Assembly: GCA_012861695.1 (NCBI GenBank)
Contig: JAAOOA010000086.1
Location: 6,498,385-6,562,384 of the forward strand
Reading direction: 5' to 3'
Source of the DNA: Trematomus loennbergii
Taxonomy: Eukaryota > Chordata > Actinopteri > Perciformes > Nototheniidae
DNA length: 64,000 nt
Position 1 is the stretch's first letter, and every line of letters begins with the position of its first letter. The translations under genes and the position numbers were made by a program. Positions 50,281-61,765 of the stretch are shown piece by piece. Under the pieces are notes generated by a model that had not been told where the DNA came from, searched no databases, and saw only the letters and a list, made by a program, of their open reading frames with translations.

Positions 50281-51341
50281 AACATGTGGAGGAACATTAT
50301 GTTCAGAGCACTGGAACCTCAACATGTGGAGGAACATTATGTTCAGAGCACTGGAACCTCAACATGTGGAGGAACATTATGTTCAGAGCACTGGAGCCTC
50401 AACATGTGGAGGAACATTATGTTCAGAGCACTGGAACCTCAACATGTGGAGGAACATTATGTTCAGAGCACAGGAACCTCAACATGTGGAGGAACATTAT
50501 GTTCAGAGCACTGGACCTCAACATGTGGAGGAACATTATGTTCAGAGCACTGGAACCTCAACATGTGGAGGAACATTATGTTCAGAGCACTGGAACCTCA
50601 ACATGTGGAGGAACATTATGTTCAGAGCACTGGAACCTCAACATGTGGAGGAACATTATGTTCAGAGCACAGGAACCTCAACATGTGGAGGAACATTATG
50701 TTCAGAGCACAGGAACCTCAACATGTGGAGGAACATTATGTTCAGAGCACTGGAACCTCAACATGTGGAGGAACATTATGTTCAGAGCACTGGAACCTCA
50801 ACATGTGGAGGAACATTATGTTCAGAGCACAGGAACCTCAACATGTGGAGGAACATTATGTTCAGAGCACTGGAACCTCAACATGTGGAGGAACATTATG
50901 TTCAGAGCACTGGAGCCTCAACATGTGGAGGAACATTATGTTCAGAGCACAGGAACCTCAACATGTGAGGAACATTATGTTCAGAGCACTGGAACCTCAA
51001 CATGTGGAGGAACATTATGTTCAGAGCACTGGAACCTCAACATGTGGAGGAACATTATGTCAGAGCACTGGAACCTCAACATGTGGAGGAACATTATGTT
51101 CAGAGCACAGGAACCTCAACATGTGGAGGAACATTATGTTCAGAGCACTGGAACCTCAACATGTAGAGGAACATTATGTTCAGAGCACTGGAACTTCAAC
51201 ATGTGGAGGAACATTATGTTCAGAGCACTGGAACCTCAACATGTGGAGGAACATTATGTTCAGAGCACTGGAACTCAACATGTGGAGGAACATTATGTTC
51301 AGAGCACTGGAACCTCACATGTGGAGGAACATTATGTTCAG
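50281..51341 (+). repeat. 40-base minisatellite, about 26 units
   Basis: The unit begins AACATGTGGAGGAACATTAT and continues GTTCAGAGCACTGGAACCTC. Most units are identical; CTGG/CAGG and AACC/AGCC variants occur. Five units lack one base (near 50514, 50966, 51059, 51273 and 51315), always from a homopolymer pair. Forty is not a multiple of three and the unit has no stop in any plus-strand frame, so all three frames are open. Confidence 0.97.
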
Positions 51342-51621
51342 CGGTGAGTCCAGATTCTGCCTACAGCACATGGATGGTAGGGTCACATCGTGGAGAAGAC
51401 GCAGAGAAGGCTTTGCTGACTGCTGCACCGATAGAGTAGGAGTGGAGAGGATGGCCTGCAGTCCTGACCTCAACCCCAATGAACACTTGTGGGATCAACT
51501 TGGCCCTGCTGTCCGTGCCAGAGTGACCAACACAACCACGTTGGCTGACCTGGGACAAATGCTGGTTGAAGAATGGGATGCCATCCCACAGCAGAGTGTG
51601 AGCAGGCTGGTGACAGCATGA
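51316..51621 (+). pseudogene. Tc1-like transposase, C-terminal fragment
   Basis: After the last repeat unit the frame continues NMWRNIMFSGESRFCLQHMD, then CSPDLNPNEHLWDQLGPAVR and VEEWDAIPQQSVSRLVTA before a stop. The first is the block around the first or second DDE aspartate (changed to G in SGES where SDES is usual). SPDLNPNEHLWD contains the third acidic residue. The middle of the catalytic domain is deleted. Confidence 0.85.
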
Positions 51622-52004
51622 GGAGGAGAGGCTGTTGTGGCTGTGTTTGGTTCTTCCACACGCTACTGAGGCTGCTTGTTAAATGAATCAATTGTTAATA
51701 AATCAATTGTTGCCAATATGTCTGTATTTGTTAGACTTCAATCATCCAATCCACCAAACAACACCAAACTAGAGTCAGCAGCAAAAAAAGCTATTTGGCA
51801 GAGGAGATTTGTCACATTTTTCATGGGCGCACCCCACATACTCAGCTCTGCTGCTCATCCCACAAATGCTTGTTCCTCACAAATGTGGTACCATTGGAAA
51901 GGTCAGAAAACAGGCTTTCCAACGGTATAAGATTTATTGCCAAAAAGCATTGTTCCCTTACTTTTTGTGTTAAGTTTAGTAAACAAGTCTCTTCACTCAG
52001 GTGT

Positions 52005-52150
52005 TTTTCCACAGGCCCTGAAAACTGCAGTCATTAAAGCCCTCTTAAAAAAGAACAATCTAGACGCTTCAGTAATGAACAACTACAGGCCCATATCAAA
52101 CCTCCCATTTCTAGGTAAAATCATTGAAAAGTTGTTTTTCAACAGCTGAG
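52005..52150 (+). pseudogene. LINE reverse-transcriptase fragment
   Basis: The frame reads ALKTAVIKALLKKNNLDASV then NNYRPISNLPFLGKIIEKLF, the start of an L2-like RT domain, and ends in a stop. It lies directly beside the Tc1-like right end. Confidence 0.8.
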
Positions 52151-52989
52151 TTTCCTGCATTTAAATAACTGTTTCAATGTGTTTAAGTCAGGATTTGAAC
52201 ACAGACAAAATAGAATTTGTTCATCTATTTGTTTGTGAAAGAGATATTTCAATTGTTCTCTGTTTGGAAAAACTACTACTAATTATGATCTGTAACAATG
52301 GAGTCCTTATAGAAAAGGGGTTGGTTTGTCCTTTTTCTTCCACAAAAACCTGAATCGACAGAATCCAAAATGACCTTAAAGAGTGTTCTGCATAAACACT
52401 AAACACTGGAGGTCAATCTGTTCCATTCAGTTTCTCAGGATTACATTTGTCTGGACTCTGGAGGATCTGTTTGTTTAGAGCAGGCCCAAAAGCAGAACAG
52501 ATCATATTTGATCGTACATGAGTCGTTTTATCGTGGGAAGCTTGCGTGGTAGCTCTCAATACCCCCACTGAAACACTTGATATACACAAGTAAATAACGT
52601 GTTAAGATTCTTAAAGTGAGTGATGCTTAAGAAGTGTTTAGTTTAAAGTACATGTTTGTTTGTCTAACAGTTAAATGTGTATTGTATAACCATAGGTAAT
52701 ATCAGTCCAGAGCAGAGGTTTAATAAATGAAGCAGGCTGAATCACCAGAAGAAAAGACTAAATGTAGCTAATACAGTATAACAGTATAGACGTAAAGTAA
52801 AAGGTCAATCTGCCAGTATCTGATTTGTCAAATGTTGTTTAAGTACAATTCTAATTGTAGTATATGCTACAAATAGTAAGAAATTGAGTTTGAGTGAAAT
52901 AGAGTTTTTGGTCATTTTAATATTTTGCTGTTCAGAGAAAAATATCAACAGAAGGTTACTGTTCTGCGTGTGCAATATTATTGTAAAAA

Positions 52990-53027
<38 letters not shown>

Positions 53028-54187
53028 GTAAGAACAAACATAATTATTATTATATAATAATAATGATGTTTGTTCTTAAATGTGCTTGTTGAATGCGCAG
53101 TGAAGTTCCTCTTTATTGAAAGGCTGTTGTTAAAATGCAGGATGTTCATTTGACTTGATAGTGTTTTTGTTGTTGATCATTCTGTGACATTTTTTGAGCG
53201 AGCTGTCGAAGCACAAATAAAATGTTCTGTAAAAAGATTTTTAAATACTTCACTTTACTAAAATATACATCAGTAATTATGTTTTACTTCTTACTTCATA
53301 ACATGCATCTGACAACTTTAGTTAGTAGCTACTTAACAAATACACATTTTTGAATAAAAAAGTGAAGAGATTATGAAGTATGATGTTTGGTTAGAAGTTA
53401 AACACAGCAGTTTATATAAGTACTGCTTAAACAAGATGTTGATTGACAGAAGGTAAACTAATACGTTCTAAAGTAATAATATCACTCAAAAAATATACTA
53501 TCACCAGTAAAAGCCATGCAATTATTAATAAGTAAAAGCACTCAAAGCTGCGATCGTTATAATATATTACCTCATATCTGATCAGATTGTTGTGCCTAAT
53601 GTATACATTTTATGGTACTGTTGGAGTTGGTGGAGTTGGATCTCATTATTAAATGTTTTGTATTGAAATGCAATGAATATAATCATGATAGATGAATCTG
53701 CTTAAATCATTTCTCCATCATTTGAATGATTGCTTGATTTGTAAAAATTGTGATAATATGGAGAAAATGCTGTCACTCTGAGCGGTCATTTTAAAGAGAC
53801 GTCCGTTAATGATGACAGGAGGCACAGCAGCCCTCTGTCTGATGGACAGAACTGTGTTCATGATGACTTATATATTTACTTTTAATTCATTGACAGTGCG
53901 GTATAATGAGACAATAACACGCTACAGCTGCGGACATATATACACACATATATTTATATAAATATATACAATTTCAGAATCAAACAAGTATGACAGCACT
54001 CTCATAATAACGTTACACAATCAGAGACTGGATATATCCCCCCCCTCTCTGGTCGCTGAAATGGGGAATTGAAATTACGGGCCAAAAGTTGTATTTACAA
54101 GTATTAAAAGTAAGCATAGGACACCAAACCAACTGAGACCCGTCTGTCCGCCTACTTGTATTTAACTGTAGTTTTTTCTTCTCATGC
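52151..54187. other. between lectin genes, no gene seen
   Basis: An AT-rich spacer with a (TA)n tract at about 52993-53022 and a 25-base-arm hairpin at 53029-53078. No exons for the upstream lectin copy are seen here. Confidence 0.45.
53029..53078. repeat. near-perfect hairpin, 25-base arms
   Basis: TAAGAACAAACATAATTATT is mirrored by its reverse complement with one mismatch and no loop. It adjoins a (TA)n tract. Confidence 0.8.
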
Positions 54188-56253
54188 CAACTTTTACTCC
54201 ACTACATCTCAAAGGTGAATACATTTTTGTATAAAAGTCTTGCATTGAAAATTATTAAAAGTACTCCGACTGTTATACCATTTTATATTATATCATCAAA
54301 TTATTATTACCTGTCCATTCATATGATTTTACTGTTGGAGTCGGTTGAGGTGGAGCTTACTTTTTTTATATTTTGTATTGAAATGCAAATAATAATAATT
54401 ATGAATAAATCTGCTTATACATTTTTCCATACATTTTAGGATTAAAAGAAATTCTGTAAATAATGAGAAATGCTGTCACATTAACCCGAAGTCTAAAGTT
54501 ACACTTCCACAATGTTTGTTTTGCAAATCCAATAAAATGATTTGCATGAAAAAGGACTTAAAGAAAAAGTCAATAGTTGCAGAGAGTACCTCCTCCTCCA
54601 CTGGTTATCTTTCATCTCTTCCTCGATGTTGAACACATTCAAGAACCTCTGTTCTAATGTTTGCAGGACCGAATTTATTTATTTGATCATGAGCTTTAAA
54701 CATGCTGAGCGAGACTTAAGCTGAACTGTTAAACTTTTCAGACACACTTCAACTGTCCAGGTTCTTCTGGTTTCTCACAGATACTTTTGTGAGGGTTTTC
54801 ACAGGATACATCAAACCAACACATCACGTGTGCTGCTCCGCCTCTCTCCCCCATCCTCGCACAATCCTCTCCGTCAGGATTGACCACTTTATAGTTGTCT
54901 GGCTCAGTTCCGCTCCAAAACTTGAAACTGAGATATTTGGAATAGAAAGACGTGCTTTAATTAAAGTGATGACTCTGATATTGGAAATTGACAAATAATT
55001 TGTTTACAACAATCAAACCTGTTGTCCAGTGCTGATCCGTCTGTCCACAGCCATGTTCCCTCTGTCACTGAGTCCGTCAGTCCGATCCAGAACTTGTCTT
55101 CATCTGCAGTCATTTTATCTCTCACTTTCTGCTCCAGGAATTCCTGGACAGCAAAAACAAATATGTTGAATAATTTCTCTGTGCTAACTACTGCAGAAAC
55201 AAAGTGGTGAATCGTGACCCTGCAGCAGTGTGTTATACCTGCTCGTCTCTGCTCTCTATCTTAACCAGACATCCTGCTTTACGTCTGCATTCATCTCTGC
55301 TACTTGTCCAGGTTGCTTTATTGGTGGAGAAATAATAGCATTTCCCTCCATGAGGCTCCCAGCCGACTGGACATTTTGTACATGAGTCCCCTTTAAAGAG
55401 ATCAGAGCAAAGTCTTTATTCAGGTGATAGTACACATCTGTTTTGTGTGTGACAATCTGTCACTTCATCATCAGAAGATGCAAACATGTGAGAAAGTAAA
55501 TCCATCACTGACTGTTTACTTCAGGGCACTTGAAGGGTGACTCCGGTTTGCATGGTTTTACTGCAAGAATCTCTCTGTTTGGGAAAAAGATACAGATTTC
55601 ACTTTCATCAGAGGTGTCTCTTGAGAACCTGAACAGAGATCAAAACTCTTCCATGGTTCACTCAGTCGAGAAGAGACACAAAGATGAATATTTAACAGAA
55701 CAATAAGAGTGTTAAAACATTTGAAAGAGATCTGGATGTGGACAAAGTTTACCTGTGAGGTTTTCTATCTCAGCGTCACGCTCATCTATCATCTTTTGGA
55801 GAATCGTATAGTTTGTAGAGTTCACTATCCATCAGAGGCAAAACATTCCAAGGTCAATTTAGGGTGAAGATTATTATTTTAGAGATATAGGTAATGATAA
55901 TATATGAGTGTTATTACAAAATGAGTTAAAACAACCTTTGAGATTATTTTCCACAGCCCGAAGACTTTCTTTGGTTTGGTTGTTTTTATACACTGATGGT
56001 TAAAAAAGAGAAATACATTATGGTTTGTAGAATAGTAGTATGTTCATCAGTGGAGAATCATTCCAATTTAGAGTGAGGATTATCATAAGGACAGATCTAG
56101 GTAATAATTGAAATACAAAGGAGAAGAGAGCAAACTCACAGGTCAGTGCGAGGGCGATGAGAGAAGCTGCCAGGAGAACGCTGAGAACAAACACAGCCGC
56201 TCTCTCTGAGGTGACTCTACATCGTGGACCTGACTCAGATTGCTGTTGGGTAT
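54188..56253. repeat. segmental duplication, upstream unit
   Basis: Aligns with 46551-48415. It carries about 130 extra bases after 54440 and a longer membrane exon (114 versus 90 bases). Confidence 0.85.
54738..56253 (-). CDS. type II C-type lectin receptor (CD209/CLEC4-like), upstream copy, intact lectin domain
   Basis: Five exons join in phase: 56140-56253 (membrane segment [19 protein letters not shown]), 55753-55824 (neck [20 protein letters not shown] with two N-glycosylation sites), 55239-55390 ([19 protein letters not shown], ending ESRDEQ), 55019-55143 ([20 protein letters not shown]) and 54738-54927 ([38 protein letters not shown], stop). The cysteines expected for a C-type lectin domain are present. 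The sugar-site triplet is EPD rather than EPN or QPD, and the WND position reads WFD, so calcium-dependent sugar binding is uncertain. I find no exons 1-2 in the following 7.7 kb, so the 5' end is missing, distant or lost. Confidence 0.87.
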
Positions 56254-57054
56254 CTGTTGAGGAGAACAGAGAGAGACATGTCTTTACATTAAGTTAAATA
56301 TTCCTTGTTACTATTCCCATTTCTAGTTTTTCACCCCCTATGTCTGTGTTTACTCCCTGTCTTTGTGTTTTCCCTCCTGTGTGATGGTGATATTCTTTAC
56401 ACCTGATGCCCTTCTGTCTTAGCATGCTCTCCCCAGCTTTGGGAAAGTGTGATATTTATGAAATTTCCCTTAGATTTGTACTCCTATTTAAAGCCTCACA
56501 AATATGTATCTGTTATGACATCTGTTACAAATAATAGTATGATAATAAATCATAGTCATTTTCTTGACCTTATTTTCTCTCTTTCTTATTTGAAGACTTT
56601 TATTTTTCTGAATATTGTTGTTCTTTGTCTTTTATTTTGTATGCCCTGTAACCATATTATCTTTTAAAATGCAAAGAAAAACAGTTTTGCTCCTTGTGTG
56701 TTTGTTTTTAGGAACTTTTAAGACGCTATATCAGTAAAACCACATTTGACACGTTCACATAAAACCTGGTTCAAAAATGAGTTTCCTTTTTTTGGACATT
56801 ATAGTCAAATGTTTTTTTCAATGCAGTCTATTAAAGAGCAGATGTTAAATATATAAATAAATGCTATACAAGTCAGGCTTTGAATGATATATGAACAAAC
56901 GGGGGGTTATGTATTGTAACCCTATAAGCACAAGTATTTTTCTATACTCTTATCGATACTTTTCAATAATTTGGTGCTCAAAATTATAGACATGATTACA
57001 AAATGTGAAGATTAAACAATAGTCATTTTATTGTAATTTATTTTTATTTGTTAT
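56254..57054. other. upstream of the lectin copy, no exon found
   Basis: AT-rich. I searched for a frame like the MSAAEV or ETTYSEF exons of the other copy and saw none. Confidence 0.45.
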
Positions 57055-57058
57055 TTAA

Positions 57059-57540
57059 AGGGGACCTATCATGCAAAATGCACCTTTGTACGTCTTTTAT
57101 ACATGAATATGTGTCCCCGGTGTGTCAGGGAACTCACCAAGAGTCAGAATACACAACCCTCTCTCTTTTCCTCCATACCCAAATCTCGGGGCTGCAACGG
57201 ATCTGATACAGACTGATACAGATTTGAACACTGTCCTGACGTCAGGATGGTGGCGCTACGGCTATTGGGCCAACTCCACCAATCAGGAGGAGACAGCCAT
57301 GGCCATTGCCGTTCGAAAGCGCTGGAGACGCTGTAGTACATATGCCAGGCCTGTAGGTGGTGCTGTTCTCACAGAATCAGCCCTTGCAAAACAGAGCTAA
57401 AAAAGTGCAAATTGAGCGAAATGAGGCATGGCTAAAATGCATGATCTGTTTGGTATTTTGAAAAAAAAAAAAGTATAAATATGCCTTATATAGGTATGGT
57501 CCTACACTATATTATTCAAATATAGCATGATAGGTCCACT
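57059..57540. mobile_element. TTAA-flanked miniature element
   Basis: Ends AGGGGACCTATCATGC and GCATGATAGGTCCACT between TTAA (57055-57058, 57541-57544). The interior closely matches 61276-61761, including GTGTCCCCGGTG and GCCATTGCCGTTCG. Confidence 0.87.
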
Positions 57541-57980
57541 TTAATGTAACTTTTTCATACCAAGCAGGTATGAGTGTGTTTGACAGTGTGTCTCTGGAAG
57601 GGGTCTCCGGTCGGCTAATATATATATAATATAACCATTATAATCCATTTATTGCGTTTATTATTTATAATTGTAATGATGGATTATCAGTAATCATTTT
57701 AAAGTTACACAGAGACATTGGATTAACCGTTTTTATGATAAAATGACGTTAGCCCCGTTAGCCCCGTTAGCCTATTTTGCTAAGTGTTGATTTAGACTCT
57801 TGGTTCCGTGTAGGTAAAATGGTTAATTTCGTCTGTTAGCTGAGTTTTTCCCGTTAAGTGGGTATGTATCATTAATAGGTTGTTAAATGTTAAGAAGCCT
57901 TGAGACGCTGTTTCTAGCAAGATGTTGCGTCTGCCCCTATGGTCTGCCCCCGGGAGTCTCACAATAATAAGAGCGCTGTT

Positions 57981-59043
57981 TAGGGATGCATATCGTTGAC
58001 TTTTTTACGATACCGATACCGATACCGATACCACTGAACGATACCGATACTCAACCGATACATATCGTGATACTTTCATGTTGCATAAGGGAAACATTTT
58101 ATCATCCCGCAATTACTCCCATGAAGCGCTTTATTATATAGTTAACATGTCAAATGAATATTAAATGTAATTGTGGGACTTGGACCTTTTAGTACTGAAC
58201 AAACAATGAAAAACACATTATCTATGAAGAAAACTGATTCTGCAATATCATTTATAACAACCATCAGGCGGGAATAGTACATCTTGTCAATGGAAAAATA
58301 AAATAGCACCAGTGTAATTAATATTCAACCTGAGATTCGACTGACCAGAGAACACATAAAGGATCATGAGATCTCGGCATTGCACATAAAACAAATAGCA
58401 TCCTTGAAATCAACATTTGCCTGATGAAAGAAAACAAATCCCATCACAGTTCAGTTTTGTGCATTCATCTTCAAGAAGATGAGCATATCTGCTCTCTGGA
58501 TCCAAACGGGCCCTTTCACAGCGTAGGATATCACCTGCTAAACTGAACACTCTCTCGCTTGGCACGCTGCTTCCCTGAACACAAGGTACTTGGTTGCCAT
58601 ACGAGACAGCATTGGTTGGAGATTGGATGTGTTGCCACCTTTCCCAGAAATAAACTTCTTGCAGTGGTTACGGACCCCACCATTCAGACTGGCAGTGGTT
58701 ACAGACCCCACCATTCAGACTGGCAGTGGTTACAGACCCCACCATTCAGACTGGCAGTGGTTACAGACCCCACCATTCAGACTGGCAGTGGTTACAGACC
58801 CCACCATTCAGACTGGCAGTCATATGCAGCCACACTTTCAAAAGTGACTTGGTTGCGGAGTTTCACTGCGAAATTGACATTGTAATTCCGACGGTTTGGG
58901 CACAAGTTTAAGGATATTATGCCTCACTTTTATAAAAAAAAAAAAAAAAAAAGTATCGAAAACCGGATCTGATTTCGGTACGGTATACCGTAGACACCAG
59001 TAACCGGTATTTCGGTAATACCGGGAACCGGTATGCATCCCTA
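57981..59043. mobile_element. hAT element with perfect 8-base duplication
   Basis: Ends TAGGGATGCATATCG and GGTATGCATCCCTA, with GCGCTGTT duplicated at 57973-57980 and 59044-59051. Subterminal CGATACCGATACC repeats recall the other hAT elements here. It holds a minisatellite (58661-58820) and no recognised transposase. Confidence 0.9.
58661..58820. repeat. 31-base minisatellite, five units
   Basis: Units of GCAGTGGTTACAGACCCCAC plus CATTCAGACTG; the first unit has one change. Confidence 0.95.
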
Positions 59044-59204
59044 GCGCTGTTAGGAGAGATGACGAGTGGCATTCACAGTGGCCAATCAGAGTGGTACTCA
59101 AACCAGATACGTCACACGGGATGAGGGTTCCCAACCAACCAGAATTGTTTAAACTAAGGAAGTAACGTAATTCATATACCGATAGCAGCACCGTTTGTCC
59201 AGCG

Positions 59205-59280
59205 GCTTAACGGTATACCAATACTGTCCAATCAGGTACCGGTACTTACTTAGTACCGGTTCTCGATACCCATCCCTACT
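59205..59280. mobile_element. truncated hAT end
   Basis: AACGGTATACC and TACCGGTTCTCGATACCCAT, then CCCTACT, resemble the right ends of the hAT elements at 3941 and 57981. The matching left end is absent. Confidence 0.5.
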
Positions 59281-60640
59281 CCTGACTGTCATCCTACACC
59301 CTCTTCAGCGAGCGGCATAGGGAAGACAGGGCCCCTAGGTAGAGGGCTCCGCCTGTGCTTATAGAACTAGGGTTACAATACATAACCCCCCGTTCTATCA
59401 GACACAGGCTCCGATGAATAAACGCCCTGTCGCCCCACACATCGCCCCACCACACTGCCCCTGACCGGCCTTTGGTTAACAGCCATCGCACCCCCAACAA
59501 CCCGGTTGTGACCGTGGAGAAGTCGGGGCCGCAGCTTACTTGGCTGAGTAGAGCCTAATTGGTCTGAATAAGCCCATAGCTACACCCTGCAGGTGCCAGC
59601 GCAAGTGACTACACACTGCGCACCACGTTTCCCAGGTCCCTAAGGAGCATGGGAAAACGTAAGTGTACTATGTCTTCCACACTCACATGCTTACCTCGTG
59701 TAGAGTGTGCACGGACCTTAGTGGGGAAGGCTCTCCCCATCTGCTTACAGCCCTGTATGGGGCTTACTGCGCACCACGTTTCCCAGGTCCCTAAGGAGCA
59801 TGGGAAAACGTAAGTGCATTATGTCCAAGGGGGTCAGATACAGCTTACTGACCCACAGCCCCTCTCCTTTCACCAGTCCTGTGTTGCCCCAGCAAGCACA
59901 GACGATGAAAAGGAGCCCGATATGTCCAAAAGATAAAACCTTATGAACGGGCCTGGCGTAGACCAAGACGCCGCCGTGCATATGTCCTCCACACTCACAC
60001 TGTTGAACAAGGCTCTCGACACAGCCATACCACGTCGTGTAGAGTGTGCACGGACCCCAGTGGGAAAGGCTCTCCCCGCCTGCTCATAGGCATGTGAATG
60101 AGGACTCTGTGGAGCTGTGCTGCCAGGTGGTTCACCTGTGAGGTGACAGAGGTTTGGAAATCCTCCTGGCGTTCTGAAAGGTCTTTCACTCCATGGCTAA
60201 TGGTTTTAGCTGCTCCTGGTGCTGATGGATGATGTTTCCCTGTGCGGACAGGGCGGTCTGGAGCGTCTTAGGGTTGGCTGAGTCCTTACTGGCCAGTTTG
60301 TTCTGTTAGGAACCTTGACTCAATAGTATGAGGACTCAAATGCACAACCCAGAGACAAAAAAGGTTTGAAGAAAATAATCTTTACTTGAAAAAACAAAAT
60401 CACTCTTTCAGAGGATATAACAAAATGTCAAAAGTAAAGCGCTCACATGGAGGATAAAAAGGTAAAACACTGAGTCTCTTAACGATGGCCTTATTTTCCC
60501 AGATTTGAAGGATACATCTGATGTATCCTTCGCGGTCTACCATATGTGCAATGCGCGCAGTGAAGAGTGAGTTTTTTTAAATGAAATGGCGGTCTGGTCT
60601 CCCCAGCAGAGTGGATTTAAAAGCAGCAGCAAGCGGAGGA
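59281..60640. repeat. unclassified repeat region with direct repeats
   Basis: A segment with CACTGCGCACCACGTTTCCC and AGGTCCCTAAGGAGCATGGG occurs at about 59615-59665 and 59765-59815. GTGTAGAGTGTGCACGGACC occurs at about 59700 and 60035. Open frames here are short and unrecognised. Confidence 0.5.
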
Positions 60641-61271
60641 ATCACTAATAAATGTGAGTATCGGGTTTTAACTTACTTTAAATTAACTAACGTCACACAC
60701 GTCAAACCCAAGGGGCATTAAAACGTACATTTTCGTTAAATAATACAGATAAATACGTGACGTTAGTGACACTAACTAGCTGGACGTACTGCACTTATTT
60801 TTAATTCAATTCAGAAGTTTACTAAAGTCATACAGAGGCTCTGTTATAGATAAGTTATGCTTTATATTACATAAATAGACCAAAGTGAAAACATTTAGAC
60901 CTGTATAGCCTACAGTACGGTGGGATTTATAAAATGCTACCCTGACGTGTAGCTGCTGTTTGCTTTATTTATTTTCTGACATTTTGCAATGTTTTACTGT
61001 TTATTAAACTTGGGGACATCATTACAACCTTTGTGTTCAGCTCATGCTGCTTTGAGGTAGGGCTATTTCCACCAGATTTGATCATCTTTTATTTAGGTTA
61101 AAGTGTATTTAATTTATCCTAATCCCATAATAATAAGACAATCAAAATAGAGAGCAGCCTTTTGCTTGATGTTGGTTTGTGCAGTGCTGTCAAAGGGATG
61201 CAAGTGTGACTGTCATTTCATCTCTTTAGTTAGTTAAAAAAAACAATCAGTACATCATTTTAAATTATCCT
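60641..61271. other. no gene seen
   Basis: AT-rich sequence lacking recognisable repeat ends or coding signals. Confidence 0.4.
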
Positions 61272-61275
61272 TTAA

Positions 61276-61761
61276 AGGGGACCTATCATGCAAAATGCAC
61301 TTTTGTACGTCTTTTACACATGAATATGTGTCCCCGGTGTTCCAGGGAACTCACCAAGTGTCAGAAAAACAACCCTCTCTATTTTCCTCCATACCCAAAT
61401 CTCTAAAAAAGGGGCTGCAACGGATCTGATAAAAACTGATCCAGATTTGAACACTGTCCTGACGTCAGGACAGTGGCGCTACGGCTATTGGGCCAACTCC
61501 ACCAATCAGGAGGAGACAGCCACGGCCATTGCCGTTCGAAAGCGCTGGAGACGCTGTAGTACATATGCCAGGCCTGTAGATGGTGCTGTTCTCACAGAAT
61601 CAGCCCTTGCAAAAACAGAGCTAGAAATGGTCAAATTGAGCAAAATGAGGCATGGCTAAAATGCATGATCTGTTTGGTATTTGGAAAAAAAAAAAGTATA
61701 AATATGCCTTATATAGCTATGGTCCTACACTATATTATTTATATAGCATGATAGGTCCACT
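61276..61761. mobile_element. TTAA-flanked miniature element
   Basis: Ends AGGGGACCTATCATGC and GCATGATAGGTCCACT between TTAA (61272-61275, 61762-61765). The most similar sister is 57059-57540. Confidence 0.87.
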
Positions 61762-61765
61762 TTAA

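Larger units (their letters stand above)
50006..51984 (+). mobile_element. Tc1-like element with long inverted ends and an internal minisatellite
   Basis: Inverted repeats of about 190-225 bases (50006-50230 and 51797-51984) share GTGGGATGAGCAGCAGAGC and neighbours. Between them lies a plus-strand Tc1 transposase remnant. The large inverted ends resemble the IR/DR arrangement of Tc1 elements. I could not fix a TA duplication at the edges. Confidence 0.82.

Noticed and set aside
50281..51341. Regular 40-base repeats as a CRISPR array
   Set aside because: There are no unique spacers; the units are contiguous and derive from transposase codons in a vertebrate genome.
50188..51621. 477-codon open frame as a repetitive protein gene
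   Set aside because: All three plus-strand frames are open because the 40-base unit has no stop and is not a multiple of three. The frame is a minisatellite inside a dead transposase.
58559..58885. 108-codon frame with repeated TPPFRLAVV as a repeat protein
   Set aside because: It is the 31-base minisatellite inside an hAT element.
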